Source: Engelhardtia mirabilis
GTDB lineage: Bacteria > Planctomycetota > UBA1135 > GCA-002686595
Direction: 5' to 3'
Length of the DNA stretch: 64,000 bases
Assembly (NCBI RefSeq): GCF_007748095.1
Contig: NZ_CP036287.1
Coordinates: 4,650,001 to 4,714,000, forward strand
Shown here: positions 1-8,129 of the stretch, one piece after another
Layout of the letters: the number at the start of each line of letters is the position of its first letter
Position numbering within the stretch: position 1 is the first letter of the stretch
The notes under the pieces: generated by a model
Seen by the model: only the letters and a program-made list of their open reading frames with translations
The model's database searches: none
What the model was told of the DNA's origin: nothing
Program-made: the position numbers and the translations under genes

Positions 1-2
1 TC

Positions 3-689
3 CAGATCTACTACGACTTCTCGGGCTACTCCGACATCGCCATCGGCGTCGGCAAGCTGTTCGGCTTCGACCTGCCCGAGAACTTCGACGGCCCCTTCAA
101 GTCGCGCTCGGTCAGCGAGTTCTGGCGCCGCTGGCACATGACCCTGTCCTTCTGGGTCAGGGACTACGTGTTCTTCCCCTTGATGGGCCGCACCGGCATC
201 CGCTCGCGGGTTCGCATCGCCTTCAGCGTGATGACGACCATGGTCGTGATCGGCCTGTGGCACGGCGCGAGCCTGCTGTGGCTGCTCTACGGCGCCGTTC
301 AGGGTGTCGTGATGGCGATCGAGCAGGTGGTGACGGTCGCACGCCGACGGCGCCGCAAGGCCTCCGGCGGGCTGGCCCTCCTGCAGTGGGCCCTGACCTT
401 CCTCTTCACGGTGCTGGTCTCGAGTCTCTGCGTGCGTCCGCGGTCCTTCGAACAGGCCTGGGCCATGCTCTCGGAGTTCGGCAGCGGCGGCGCGGTCTCG
501 ATCTGGGGTCCGGTGACCCTGGCCGTCGGCGTGGCGATCCACTTCCTGCCCAAGGCCACCGTCGAGGCCACACGCCGCGGGTTGACGAACCTGCCACTGC
601 CCCTGGCCGGGGTGCTCTTGGGCCTCGTCGCCGGCTGGGTCGCCTACCTGGTGATCGGCGCGACGCCGTTCATCTACTTCCAGTTCTAG
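3..689 (+). CDS. MBOAT-family O-acyltransferase (AlgI-like), C-terminal part
   Basis: The reading frame is open from base 3 to a TAG at 687-689, so the 5' end of the gene lies outside the window. The visible start reads QIYYDFSGYSDIAIG, followed by LPENF and EFWRRWH, which are signature blocks of AlgI/DltB-type membrane-bound O-acyltransferases. The conserved active-site histidine is in GLWHGASLLW. Several hydrophobic segments follow. The family moves acyl groups, usually acetyl, onto exported polysaccharides or lipids across the membrane. An acyl carrier protein and a KAS III-like gene follow on the same strand, which suggests the donor may be an ACP-bound acyl chain; that is inference. The family call is very secure but the acceptor is unknown. 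Confidence 0.93.
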   Translation, partial: QIYYDFSGYSDIAIGVGKLFGFDLPENFDGPFKSRSVSEFWRRWHMTLSFWVRDYVFFPLMGRTGIRSRVRIAFSVMTTMVVIGLWHGASLLWLLYGAVQGVVMAIEQVVTVARRRRRKASGGLALLQWALTFLFTVLVSSLCVRPRSFEQAWAMLSEFGSGGAVSIWGPVTLAVGVAIHFLPKATVEATRRGLTNLPLPLAGVLLGLVAGWVAYLVIGATPFIYFQF

Positions 690-805
690 CCCCTTCGCGC
701 AGCCGGGTAGACTGCCCCCGTAGGTGGCTCGGGCTGTCGTCCGTGAAGCCGCTCCCCGCCAAGGACTTACGAACAAATCCCGGCCCAGGTGCCGGCCCCC
801 CCCCC

Positions 806-1039
806 ATGGATCGGAATCAATTCGTCGCGGCGCTCGAGTCGGCGCTGCAGATCGACAAGGGGATCCTGACCCCCGAGACCGTGCTCGACAGCCTCGAGAG
901 CTGGGACTCGCTCGGGGTGCTCGAGTTCCAGGCCCTGGCCGACGAGGAGCTGAACGTCCAGGTCGAGCCGACCGAGATCGGCGTCTGCCGCACGGTCGAG
1001 GACCTGTGGAAGCTGATGCAGGCCGGGGAAAAGTCGTGA
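806..1039 (+). CDS. Acyl carrier protein
   Basis: This 77-residue protein has the length and helical pattern of a stand-alone carrier protein. The phosphopantetheine site is Ser35 in the motif W-D-S-L (33-36), preceded by an LDSLESW stretch. It is preceded by a run of C residues and no strong Shine-Dalgarno is visible. The ATG at 806 is chosen because the homologous region begins there; the same frame is open far upstream but overlaps the MBOAT gene in a frame that does not look coding. Its stop overlaps the start of the next gene (GTGA at 1036-1039), implying translational coupling with the KAS III-like enzyme. It probably carries the acyl group used by the neighbouring enzymes. Confidence 0.88.
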   Translation: MDRNQFVAALESALQIDKGILTPETVLDSLESWDSLGVLEFQALADEELNVQVEPTEIGVCRTVEDLWKLMQAGEKS

Positions 1040-2046
1040 CCACGGGTCGACGCGCGGCGTTGACCCACGTTGCGTCCTACCTCCCCGCCGGCAAGATCAC
1101 CAACGACTCGCTGGTCGAGAACTACCCCGGCTGGACGAGCGAGAAGATCGAGGCCAAGACCGGCATCCGGGTCCGCAACAGGGTGGCGGACGACGAGTTC
1201 ACGAGCGACCTCGCCATTCAGGCCGCCGAGCGACTGTTCGAGCAGTCGGGCTTCGATCGCGAGCAGGTCGACTTCCTGTTCCTGGTGACGGTGACCCCCG
1301 ATCAGATCCTGCCCTTCACGGCCAGCACCGTGCAGAACGGGCTGAAGCTGCCCACTTCCGTCGGGGCCACGGACCTCTCCCTGGCCTGCTCGGGCTACCC
1401 CTACGCCCTGGCGATGGCGGCCTCGATGATCGAGTCGGGCCGCGTCCGCAACGTGCTTCTGTGCACTGCGGACCGCTTCACGGCCTACGCCGACGAGGCC
1501 GAGATGGGCTCGAAGACCCTGTTCGGCGACGCGGGAACGGCGACCCTGGTGCAATGCGTCGAGCCCGGCGCCAGCGGTGCCGGAACGATCGGCCTGTGCC
1601 GCTTCGGAACCGATGGCTCTGGCGCACAGCACCTGATCGTGCCGACCAGCGGGATCAAGGGCTTCGTGGGCCACACCACGACCAGCGCCTCGAAGCCGAC
1701 CTTCGAGATGAACGGGCCCGAAGTCTTCGACTTCACCATCCGGACGGTGAGCCGCTTCATCGCCGACTTCCTCGCCGAGGCGGAGCTCGAGGTCGACGCC
1801 GTGGACTACTTCGTCTTCCACCAGGCCAACCTCTTCATGCTCGAGCACCTGCGACGGCGGATGAAGATTCCGAAGGAGCGCTTCGTGATCCACCTGGCCG
1901 AGGTCGGCAACACGAGCTCGTCGACGATCCCGCTGGCCCTGGCCGACCTTTCCGCGCGCAACAGCTTCCAGCCGGGCCAGACGGCCGTGCTGGTGGGCTT
2001 CGGCACCGGCTACTCCTGGAGCGCGACGCGCGTCGACTTCACGTAG
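1036..2046 (+). CDS. 3-oxoacyl-ACP synthase III-like (FabH-like) enzyme
   Basis: The 336-residue protein has the full KAS III triad: Cys118 in LACSGY, His262 in FHQAN and Asn292 in GNTSSS. Length and motif spacing match FabH and its secondary-metabolism relatives. The GTG at 1036 is chosen because it overlaps the ACP stop by 4 bp (GTGA) and gives the normal N-terminus. These enzymes condense acyl-CoA with malonyl-ACP, and some relatives only transfer acyl groups. The ACP and MBOAT partners point to a dedicated acyl-modification route rather than housekeeping fatty acid synthesis (inference). It converges on the next gene with only 17 bp between. Confidence 0.9.
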   Translation: MTTGRRAALTHVASYLPAGKITNDSLVENYPGWTSEKIEAKTGIRVRNRVADDEFTSDLAIQAAERLFEQSGFDREQVDFLFLVTVTPDQILPFTASTVQNGLKLPTSVGATDLSLACSGYPYALAMAASMIESGRVRNVLLCTADRFTAYADEAEMGSKTLFGDAGTATLVQCVEPGASGAGTIGLCRFGTDGSGAQHLIVPTSGIKGFVGHTTTSASKPTFEMNGPEVFDFTIRTVSRFIADFLAEAELEVDAVDYFVFHQANLFMLEHLRRRMKIPKERFVIHLAEVGNTSSSTIPLALADLSARNSFQPGQTAVLVGFGTGYSWSATRVDFT

Positions 2047-2063
2047 TCACCTGGTGTCCTGGA

Positions 2064-2741
2064 TCAGGGAGTCGCTGCGGGCTGCTGCTCGAGTAGCGCG
2101 GCCGCGCGGAACTCCTCGGTGGTGGCGATCACGCGCGCGGCGAAGGCACGCACGGAGGTGAAGGGCACCAGCCCCTCGGCGGCCCGCGCCGCGCTCCAGG
2201 CTTCCCAGCCTCCGGCGTCCTTCAGCCAGCGATCGAACTTGGTGGGCCCCGCGTTGTAGGCCATCAGAGCGCGTTCGAGGCTGCCCTCCTGCCGAGCCAC
2301 CAGGTAGGCCAGGTAGGCCGCCCCCAGGCGCAGGTTGAGGCCTGCGTCCTCGAGCAGGTCGTCGCGCTCGGGCTCGCGCAACCCGAGGACCCGCGCCCGC
2401 TCGCGCGCGGTCTCGAGCTTGAGTTGGACCAGCCCCAGCGCGTCCACCGACGAGACCGCATCCACGCGCCCGGAGGACTCGTGGAACACCAGGGCCGCGA
2501 GCAAGTAGGGATCGAAGGCGAACTCCTGCGCCGCGGCGCGGAGTTCCGGCGCGAGGCGCGCGATCCGCACCTGCGCCAACTCCTCACGTACGACCCCGCG
2601 CAGACTCCCCCAGGGTGCCGCCACGACCAGGATCACGACCAGGGCAAGGCCGCCCAGAAGGGCCAACCGCAACCGCCGCCGGCCGCCCCGGCTGCGGCGG
2701 GCGCCGACCACGAAACCGATCGGTTCGGACCGCCCGCCCAC
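2064..2741 (-). CDS. Membrane-anchored lytic transglycosylase (SLT domain)
   Basis: A 225-residue protein with a basic N-terminus, one membrane segment at about 26-43, then an SLT fold. Glu88 in the HESSG motif fits the catalytic acid, followed by a GLVQL-type block near 103 and AYNAG at 161-165, the standard transglycosylase signature. It would cleave peptidoglycan glycan strands on the periplasmic side. The start is GTG at 2741. It lies 6 bp downstream of the HEAT-repeat gene and is probably co-transcribed with it. Confidence 0.87.
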   Translation of the reverse strand: MGGRSEPIGFVVGARRSRGGRRRLRLALLGGLALVVILVVAAPWGSLRGVVREELAQVRIARLAPELRAAAQEFAFDPYLLAALVFHESSGRVDAVSSVDALGLVQLKLETARERARVLGLREPERDDLLEDAGLNLRLGAAYLAYLVARQEGSLERALMAYNAGPTKFDRWLKDAGGWEAWSAARAAEGLVPFTSVRAFAARVIATTEEFRAAALLEQQPAATP

Positions 2742-2747
2742 CGTAGG

Positions 2748-5700
2748 TCAGCCGAAGTGGCTCTCGACCTCGGAACGCAAGAGGTCGCGCCACTCCGCCC
2801 GCAGCTCGGACGCCGGGGGCGGCTGGACCACGCGACCGAGCAGGCGCGAGAGCTCGCGCCTGGCCCGCTCGACCAGCAGTGGATCGTCCATGGAGAGGGT
2901 CTCGATCAGGGACAGGGCCCCCTCACGGGTTCCGTTCCCCTCCAGGCTGCCGATCGGGGCGGCGGCGATCGACGCACGCTCCTGCGCGCCGCGGAACCAG
3001 GCCAAGGCGTCGTCCTGGACCGCGTGCTCCCACCAGGCCGCCCAGGCCCGGCCCGGCTCGCCGCCCTCGCGCAGGTCGACGCAGGTCAAGACCGCAAGCT
3101 CGTGGGCCACTCGGGCGTCGTTGGGATCGGCCAAGAGCACCTCGATCAGGGTCGGGGCGGCCTCCGCCGCGCCCTGCTCCGACAGCAACAGGCCGGCCTC
3201 ACGCCGGGCCTCGATCCGGTCGGACTGGGCCAACTGGCGCAGCTCCGGCCAGGACCGCTCGCCCAGGGCCAACAGACCCGCGCGCGCCGGCGCGTAGTGC
3301 GGCGTCCCCGGTCCGCGTCGGACGAAGCTGGCCAGGAGCGCCGCCGTGGCCGGGTCGCGCAAGGCAGCGAGGCCCTCGACCGCGGCCCGTTGCAGGGTGG
3401 CGTCATCGGCACCCAGGGCGGACATCATCGCGTCACGGGCGCCCTCGCCGCCGAGCTGGCCGGCGGCCCGCAGGGCCGCGGTCCGCACGACCGGCGGGCC
3501 GATCCGCGCACGCACCAACACTTCCGTGCGCAGGTCCTCGAGCCCAGCCGCGCCGACGGCCTCCACCGCCGCCGCCTGGACCAGGTCCTGATCGTCGTCG
3601 AGCAGGGCTCGCAGCAGCGCCAGGTCGATCGGTTGGGCGGAGGTCGCCATTCGACCGGCTGCGATCGCCCGCGCCAGGGCTCGGGGATCGGTCGACAGGT
3701 CCCGCGCCAGATCGACGGGTGCGGCCGCGACCGTGCGCTTGAGTCCCTCCATCGAGGTCTCGCGGAAGAGCTCGTAGAGCTCGTCGAACAGCTCGCGGGC
3801 CAGGACCGGATCGACCCCCTGCCCGCCGTCCGCGGCCCGCAGGGCCAAGCCCGTGATGCGGTCGGCGCGCGAGCCGTAGATCAACTCCTTACGCAGAACC
3901 ACCCGCAGGGTCGCGAAGTCCGCGAACACGAGCGCGCCGTCGACGCGGCAGAGCTCCTCGAGGTCTTCCAGCAGCTGATCCCGTTCGCCCGAAAGCGCGC
4001 CCGACAGGGCACCCAAAGCGAGATCCTTCAGCCGCCGCTGGCGCTCCAACTCCGTGCGCGGCTCGAGCCACCAGCCGCGTTCCGTGGTCCAGAACTCGCG
4101 CCTGGTCGCGTACTCGCCCGAGTCGTAGTAGCGCTGCCACACGTTGCGGTCGCGCAGGTCGCGGGCCATGGTCAACACCGCGTCGAACCAGGGCTCGTCC
4201 ACGACGCCGGCGAAGGTGAAGCGCTTCGATTGACCGGCGATGGCGACCTCGAGCGTCCGCAGCCCGCCGCCCGAGCCGTACTGACCGGGCAGGCGCTCGC
4301 GACCGAAGACACCCTCGCGAGCCAGGAGCTGGGTCAGGGCCAGGGCCTCCTCGGGACCGACGTAGAGCACCTCCCCCAGCATCGCCTCGGGCTCGTCCGC
4401 CTGGGGCCCCACCAACACGAAGGCCTCGGGCCCCGTGACCGTGCCGCGCACGGCGACGCTGAGGGTGCCCTCGTCGCCCGGTTGCACCAGGATCGTGGCC
4501 CGGCGTGCCTTGAAGGTCTTGGCGTTGGCGGTCCACCAGCGCGCCCAGGCCGGTCCGTCGGCGCCGAAACGCTCGCCCGTGAGCCGCGCCAGGCGGCGTC
4601 GAGCGGGAAGTTGCACCGAGCCGAAGTCCGCGTGGAAGTTGTCGCCCATCACGGTGCCCACCAGTTGGTGGGGAACCTCGAGGTCCAGCCACTCGGTCCC
4701 CTCGCGCGACTCGGAGCGGAAGCCGATCCCGGCCAGGGCCACCGCCGCCACGCTGCGCACGAATGGATCGGGGCCGCGCAGGTTCTCGAGCAGCTGCGGA
4801 ATGTACTCGTCGCCCAGGATCGCGACCCCCGCGCGATCCTCGCGCTCGACGATCGCCAAGAGTGCGTAGGCGCTGTCGCGGAACAGCAACGTGGAAGACC
4901 GCACCGAGGCGCACAACTTCGGCACGATCGACTCGGACGGGTGTTCGGACAGCAGCTCGGCGGCCCGGAAGGCCACCTGTGCCGACTCGTCGTCGAGGCG
5001 GTCGAACAGGAGCGGCACGACGGCGTCGTCGTCGACGCCCGCTACCAGGTCGAGGGCCCGCACGCGGGTGTCGGTGCGCTCGGAGCGCAGGGCGGGCATC
5101 AGGCTGGGCAGCAGCGCGGCCCGCGAACGCTCCTCGAGGACCCGCTGTGCGGCGGCGCGCATGGCGCCCTGGCGATGGTCGAGCAGCTCGACCAGGGTCG
5201 CGTCATCGAGGAAGGTCGGGTCGGCCGCGGCGATCGCCTCGAGCAGCGGCGCGGGCGCGCCCCCCGGAAGCTTGCCGGCCAGACGCACCCCCAGGGCCTC
5301 GCGGTCGTTGCTCCCGCCGCTTCGCAGGAGGACCCGCGCCGACGCCACCACGGGCGCCGTCGCATCCAGGGTCAGCGAGGCGCGCGCCGCCCGCAGCCCC
5401 GACTCTCCGAGCACCTCGAGCTGCGCGGCGATGGCCGCCACGTCGCTCGAGTCGTAGCGCTCCATGGCCGCCAGGCTCGCCACCAACTCCGCCGCGCGGG
5501 CCGCGTCGCCCACCGTGGGGACGACGTCGCCCAGGGTCGGCGCCCGATCCGCCTCGGCGGTCGGAGCCTCGGTCGCTTCGGGAGCCTCGGCGGTGCCGCG
5601 GTTGCGGGGCAGGACCAGGTCGCCGGTCGACTTGCGATCACCTTGATCCGAGCGGGCGCGGTTCATCTGGCGCGGCAGGTCGAGCTGCAGGGCCGCGCCG

Positions 5701-5756
5701 AGGGGTGCCAGCACCAGCCATCCGGCCAGGGCATAGATCGATCGAGAGGAGCGCAT
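2748..5756 (-). CDS. Exported HEAT-repeat protein
   Basis: This 1002-residue protein starts with a signal peptide (about 1-23, ending GAALQ). Much of the rest is helical HEAT/PBS-lyase-like repeat, clearest at about 90-300 and 650-900, with phrases such as AAGQLGGEGARDAMMSALGA. Between the two arrays sits a segment with LTGERFG followed by WARWW, a pattern that recurs elsewhere in this window. HEAT arrays usually act as protein-binding scaffolds; no catalytic motif is seen. It is the first gene of a pair with the lytic transglycosylase, so a cell-envelope role is possible. Function not recognised. Confidence 0.8.
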   Translation of the reverse strand: MRSSRSIYALAGWLVLAPLGAALQLDLPRQMNRARSDQGDRKSTGDLVLPRNRGTAEAPEATEAPTAEADRAPTLGDVVPTVGDAARAAELVASLAAMERYDSSDVAAIAAQLEVLGESGLRAARASLTLDATAPVVASARVLLRSGGSNDREALGVRLAGKLPGGAPAPLLEAIAAADPTFLDDATLVELLDHRQGAMRAAAQRVLEERSRAALLPSLMPALRSERTDTRVRALDLVAGVDDDAVVPLLFDRLDDESAQVAFRAAELLSEHPSESIVPKLCASVRSSTLLFRDSAYALLAIVEREDRAGVAILGDEYIPQLLENLRGPDPFVRSVAAVALAGIGFRSESREGTEWLDLEVPHQLVGTVMGDNFHADFGSVQLPARRRLARLTGERFGADGPAWARWWTANAKTFKARRATILVQPGDEGTLSVAVRGTVTGPEAFVLVGPQADEPEAMLGEVLYVGPEEALALTQLLAREGVFGRERLPGQYGSGGGLRTLEVAIAGQSKRFTFAGVVDEPWFDAVLTMARDLRDRNVWQRYYDSGEYATRREFWTTERGWWLEPRTELERQRRLKDLALGALSGALSGERDQLLEDLEELCRVDGALVFADFATLRVVLRKELIYGSRADRITGLALRAADGGQGVDPVLARELFDELYELFRETSMEGLKRTVAAAPVDLARDLSTDPRALARAIAAGRMATSAQPIDLALLRALLDDDQDLVQAAAVEAVGAAGLEDLRTEVLVRARIGPPVVRTAALRAAGQLGGEGARDAMMSALGADDATLQRAAVEGLAALRDPATAALLASFVRRGPGTPHYAPARAGLLALGERSWPELRQLAQSDRIEARREAGLLLSEQGAAEAAPTLIEVLLADPNDARVAHELAVLTCVDLREGGEPGRAWAAWWEHAVQDDALAWFRGAQERASIAAAPIGSLEGNGTREGALSLIETLSMDDPLLVERARRELSRLLGRVVQPPPASELRAEWRDLLRSEVESHFG

Positions 5757-6065
5757 GGGGGCTGTCCTGGGCCGTGGTGCTTGAGCTGCAGGGCTTGGGC
5801 TGCAGTGCCGAGGCCGGGGGCCGGGGCTGTGGGGCTCGGGCGAAACCGGGGAGTGCCGCCTCGCAGCCGCAACCCGGGTCGTTCCCTACCCCTGGAAGGC
5901 GGGAGAGGATACGCGATCCGTGGCGCATGGCCGGCGGGCCGACAGCCTCCCCGGCGCAGATCCCCCCGATGGCGCCGAGATCGCCACCGGACGGGCCCCC
6001 TGGCCAACCTCGCTCCCACGGGACCAAGCGGCGGCGCGCACTCGTGGACCCTGAGGGCTCGACCC
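5757..6065. other. Intergenic region between recG and the HEAT-repeat gene
   Basis: These 309 bases contain no convincing gene. The minus-strand promoter for the HEAT/transglycosylase pair must lie here, but no clear -35/-10 is visible in the G-rich sequence. A 7-bp stem (CTGAGGG at 6051-6057, CCCTCAG at 6063-6069) overlaps the recG stop codon and might slow or end recG transcription; there is no T tract. Confidence 0.5.
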
Positions 6066-8129
6066 TCAGCCGACGGGGCGCACCATGTAGTGCGCGCGCA
6101 GCTCCGCGTCCTGTGCCATGAGGTCCCGGGCGCGCAGGATCAACTCCAGGTCCAGGTCCGGCGAGCGCAGCCCCTCGGCGTTGTCGCCGGCCTGGCGCAG
6201 GCCGGCCAGGTCCCCCATCCCGCGCTGGGCCAGGTCCTCCTCCGCCAGGGCGAAGCCGTCCTCGGTGCGCTCCAGGAGCTCCAGTCGCTCGGCGGCCGAG
6301 TCGGCGCCGAACAGGAAGCAGGTGCCGCCGCGCGTGCCGCGCCCCACCCGCCCGCGCAACTGGTGCAGCTGGGCCAGGCCGAAGCGTTCCGCGCCTTCGA
6401 TCACCATCGCAGTGGCCTGCGGCACGTCGACGCCGACCTCGAGCACGGTGGTCCCCACCAAGAGGCCCACGTCGCCGCGCCGGAACCGATCCAAGCGCGC
6501 CGTCCGCTCGAGACTCGGCAGACGCCCGTGAACCAGCTCGATGCCGTGCCGCGCCAGGGGGCTGCACGAGAGCCAGGCGTGGGCATCGATCGCCCCGCGT
6601 CCGCCGGCACCGGCCTCGATGCGCGGCGCGACCCAGAACACCCGCTCACCCTGGGCCAGGCGCCGGTCGAGGAAGCGCAGGAGCCTCGGGACGTCGGCCA
6701 TCTTCACGCGATGGGTCCGCAGCGGCAAGCGGCCCGGCGGTCGCTCGCGCAGCGACGAGACCTCCAGGTCTCCATACAACGTCAGGGCCAGGGTGCGGGG
6801 AATCGGCGTCGCCGTCATCAGCAACACGTGGACGTCGCGACCCTTCTCGAACAGCTCGCGACGCTGTGAAACGCCGAAGCGGTGTTGCTCGTCGACCACG
6901 GCCAGGGCCAGCGACGCGAAGCGGACATCGCGCGAGAACAGCGCGTGGGTGCCGAACAGCACGTCGATCTCGCCAGATGCCAGGCGGGCCAGGGTGGCGC
7001 GCCGCTGGGCCGCGGGTTGGGACCCGGTCAAGAGCTCGGCGCGCAGGCCCTCGCGCGCGAGCAGCGGCCACTGCCCGGCGAAGTGCTGCTCCGCGAGCAA
7101 CTCCGTGGGCGCCATGAACGCCGCCTGGGCTGCGCGCGCCGCGACGGCCGAGCAGGCGTAGATCCCCAACGACGTCTTGCCCGAACCCACGTCCCCTTGC
7201 AGCAGGCGGCGCATGGGCGCGCGCCGTGCGAGGTCCCGGCGCAGCTCGTCCATGATGCGCCGCTGGCCGCCCGTGGGCTCGAAGGGCAGCCGCGCGATCA
7301 ACGCCCGATGCTCGTCGTCGTCCAACTCGACCTGCAGCGCGCGGCCCTTGATCCGGCCCGCGAGGCGCTCCTGGAGTCGGGCCTGCAGGGCCAGCACCGG
7401 TTCGAGGGCCAGACGTCGACGGGCCCGCTCGAAGCTCGCCCGCGACCTCGGCGCGTGCAGGGCGTCGAGGGCTTCGGGCAGCGACGGAAGCTCGAGGTCG
7501 GCGCGGGCCGCGTCCGAGAGGGCCTCGACGAAAGAGTCGCGCGCGATCTGGTGCGCGCGCTGCACCAGGTCGCGCAGCACGCCGAGCCCGATGCCCTCCA
7601 CGTTCGGGTAGATCGGCAGCAGCGCGCCGGGCACCAGGCCGTCCTCCCCAGGCGCCGCCCGCCGCGGCGAGGCCAGGGCCGGACCCTTGATGTCGACCGC
7701 ACTGCCGTAAAGGTCGACCACCTCGCCCACGGGCAGAGCGTCGCGCATCCACGGCTGGTTGAAGAAGACCGCATCGGCCGCGCCGGACTCGTCCGAGAGT
7801 CGCACCCGCAACATCGATCGCCCCCGCCCCGAGCGGACGAAGCGCGCGGACAGCACCTCTCCACGCACGAAGACGCGCGCACCCAGGTAGTCGCCCAATC
7901 GCGCGAGCTCGACCAAGGGGCCGACCTCTTCCAACTGACGCGGGTTGAGGCAGGCCAGGTCGGCGATGCAGCGCACGCCGGCGCGACCCAGGGCCGCTGC
8001 CCGGGCGGGGCCCACGCCGTGCAAGCGGTCGACGCGATCGCGGGGACCGGGCTGCGCGGCCGCGGGGGACTCGCCGCCCGCCGCGCCGGCGCGGCGGGCA
8101 CCCGACGCGTCCTTCGGCGACCGGGTCAC
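6066..8129 (-). CDS. recG: ATP-dependent DNA helicase RecG
   Basis: The 687-residue protein has RecG length and order: a helix-hairpin-like start (LHGVGP near 37-42), the OB-fold wedge domain (about 80-145), Walker A GDVGSGKT (312-319), the RecG-type box DEQH (413-416), MTATPIPRTL, and the C-terminal helicase lobe with an R-G-R-V-G-R box. RecG remodels stalled replication forks and Holliday junctions. The start is GTG at 8129, overlapping the stop of the upstream lipoprotein gene by 4 bp (GTGA). Its place at the end of an operon with glycan-related genes is unusual. Confidence 0.95.
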   Translation of the reverse strand: MTRSPKDASGARRAGAAGGESPAAAQPGPRDRVDRLHGVGPARAAALGRAGVRCIADLACLNPRQLEEVGPLVELARLGDYLGARVFVRGEVLSARFVRSGRGRSMLRVRLSDESGAADAVFFNQPWMRDALPVGEVVDLYGSAVDIKGPALASPRRAAPGEDGLVPGALLPIYPNVEGIGLGVLRDLVQRAHQIARDSFVEALSDAARADLELPSLPEALDALHAPRSRASFERARRRLALEPVLALQARLQERLAGRIKGRALQVELDDDEHRALIARLPFEPTGGQRRIMDELRRDLARRAPMRRLLQGDVGSGKTSLGIYACSAVAARAAQAAFMAPTELLAEQHFAGQWPLLAREGLRAELLTGSQPAAQRRATLARLASGEIDVLFGTHALFSRDVRFASLALAVVDEQHRFGVSQRRELFEKGRDVHVLLMTATPIPRTLALTLYGDLEVSSLRERPPGRLPLRTHRVKMADVPRLLRFLDRRLAQGERVFWVAPRIEAGAGGRGAIDAHAWLSCSPLARHGIELVHGRLPSLERTARLDRFRRGDVGLLVGTTVLEVGVDVPQATAMVIEGAERFGLAQLHQLRGRVGRGTRGGTCFLFGADSAAERLELLERTEDGFALAEEDLAQRGMGDLAGLRQAGDNAEGLRSPDLDLELILRARDLMAQDAELRAHYMVRPVG

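Noticed and set aside
2424..6869. Very long plus-strand open frame
   Set aside because: It runs opposite recG, the HEAT gene and the transglycosylase, where conserved motifs show the minus strand codes. High GC makes long shadow frames common here.
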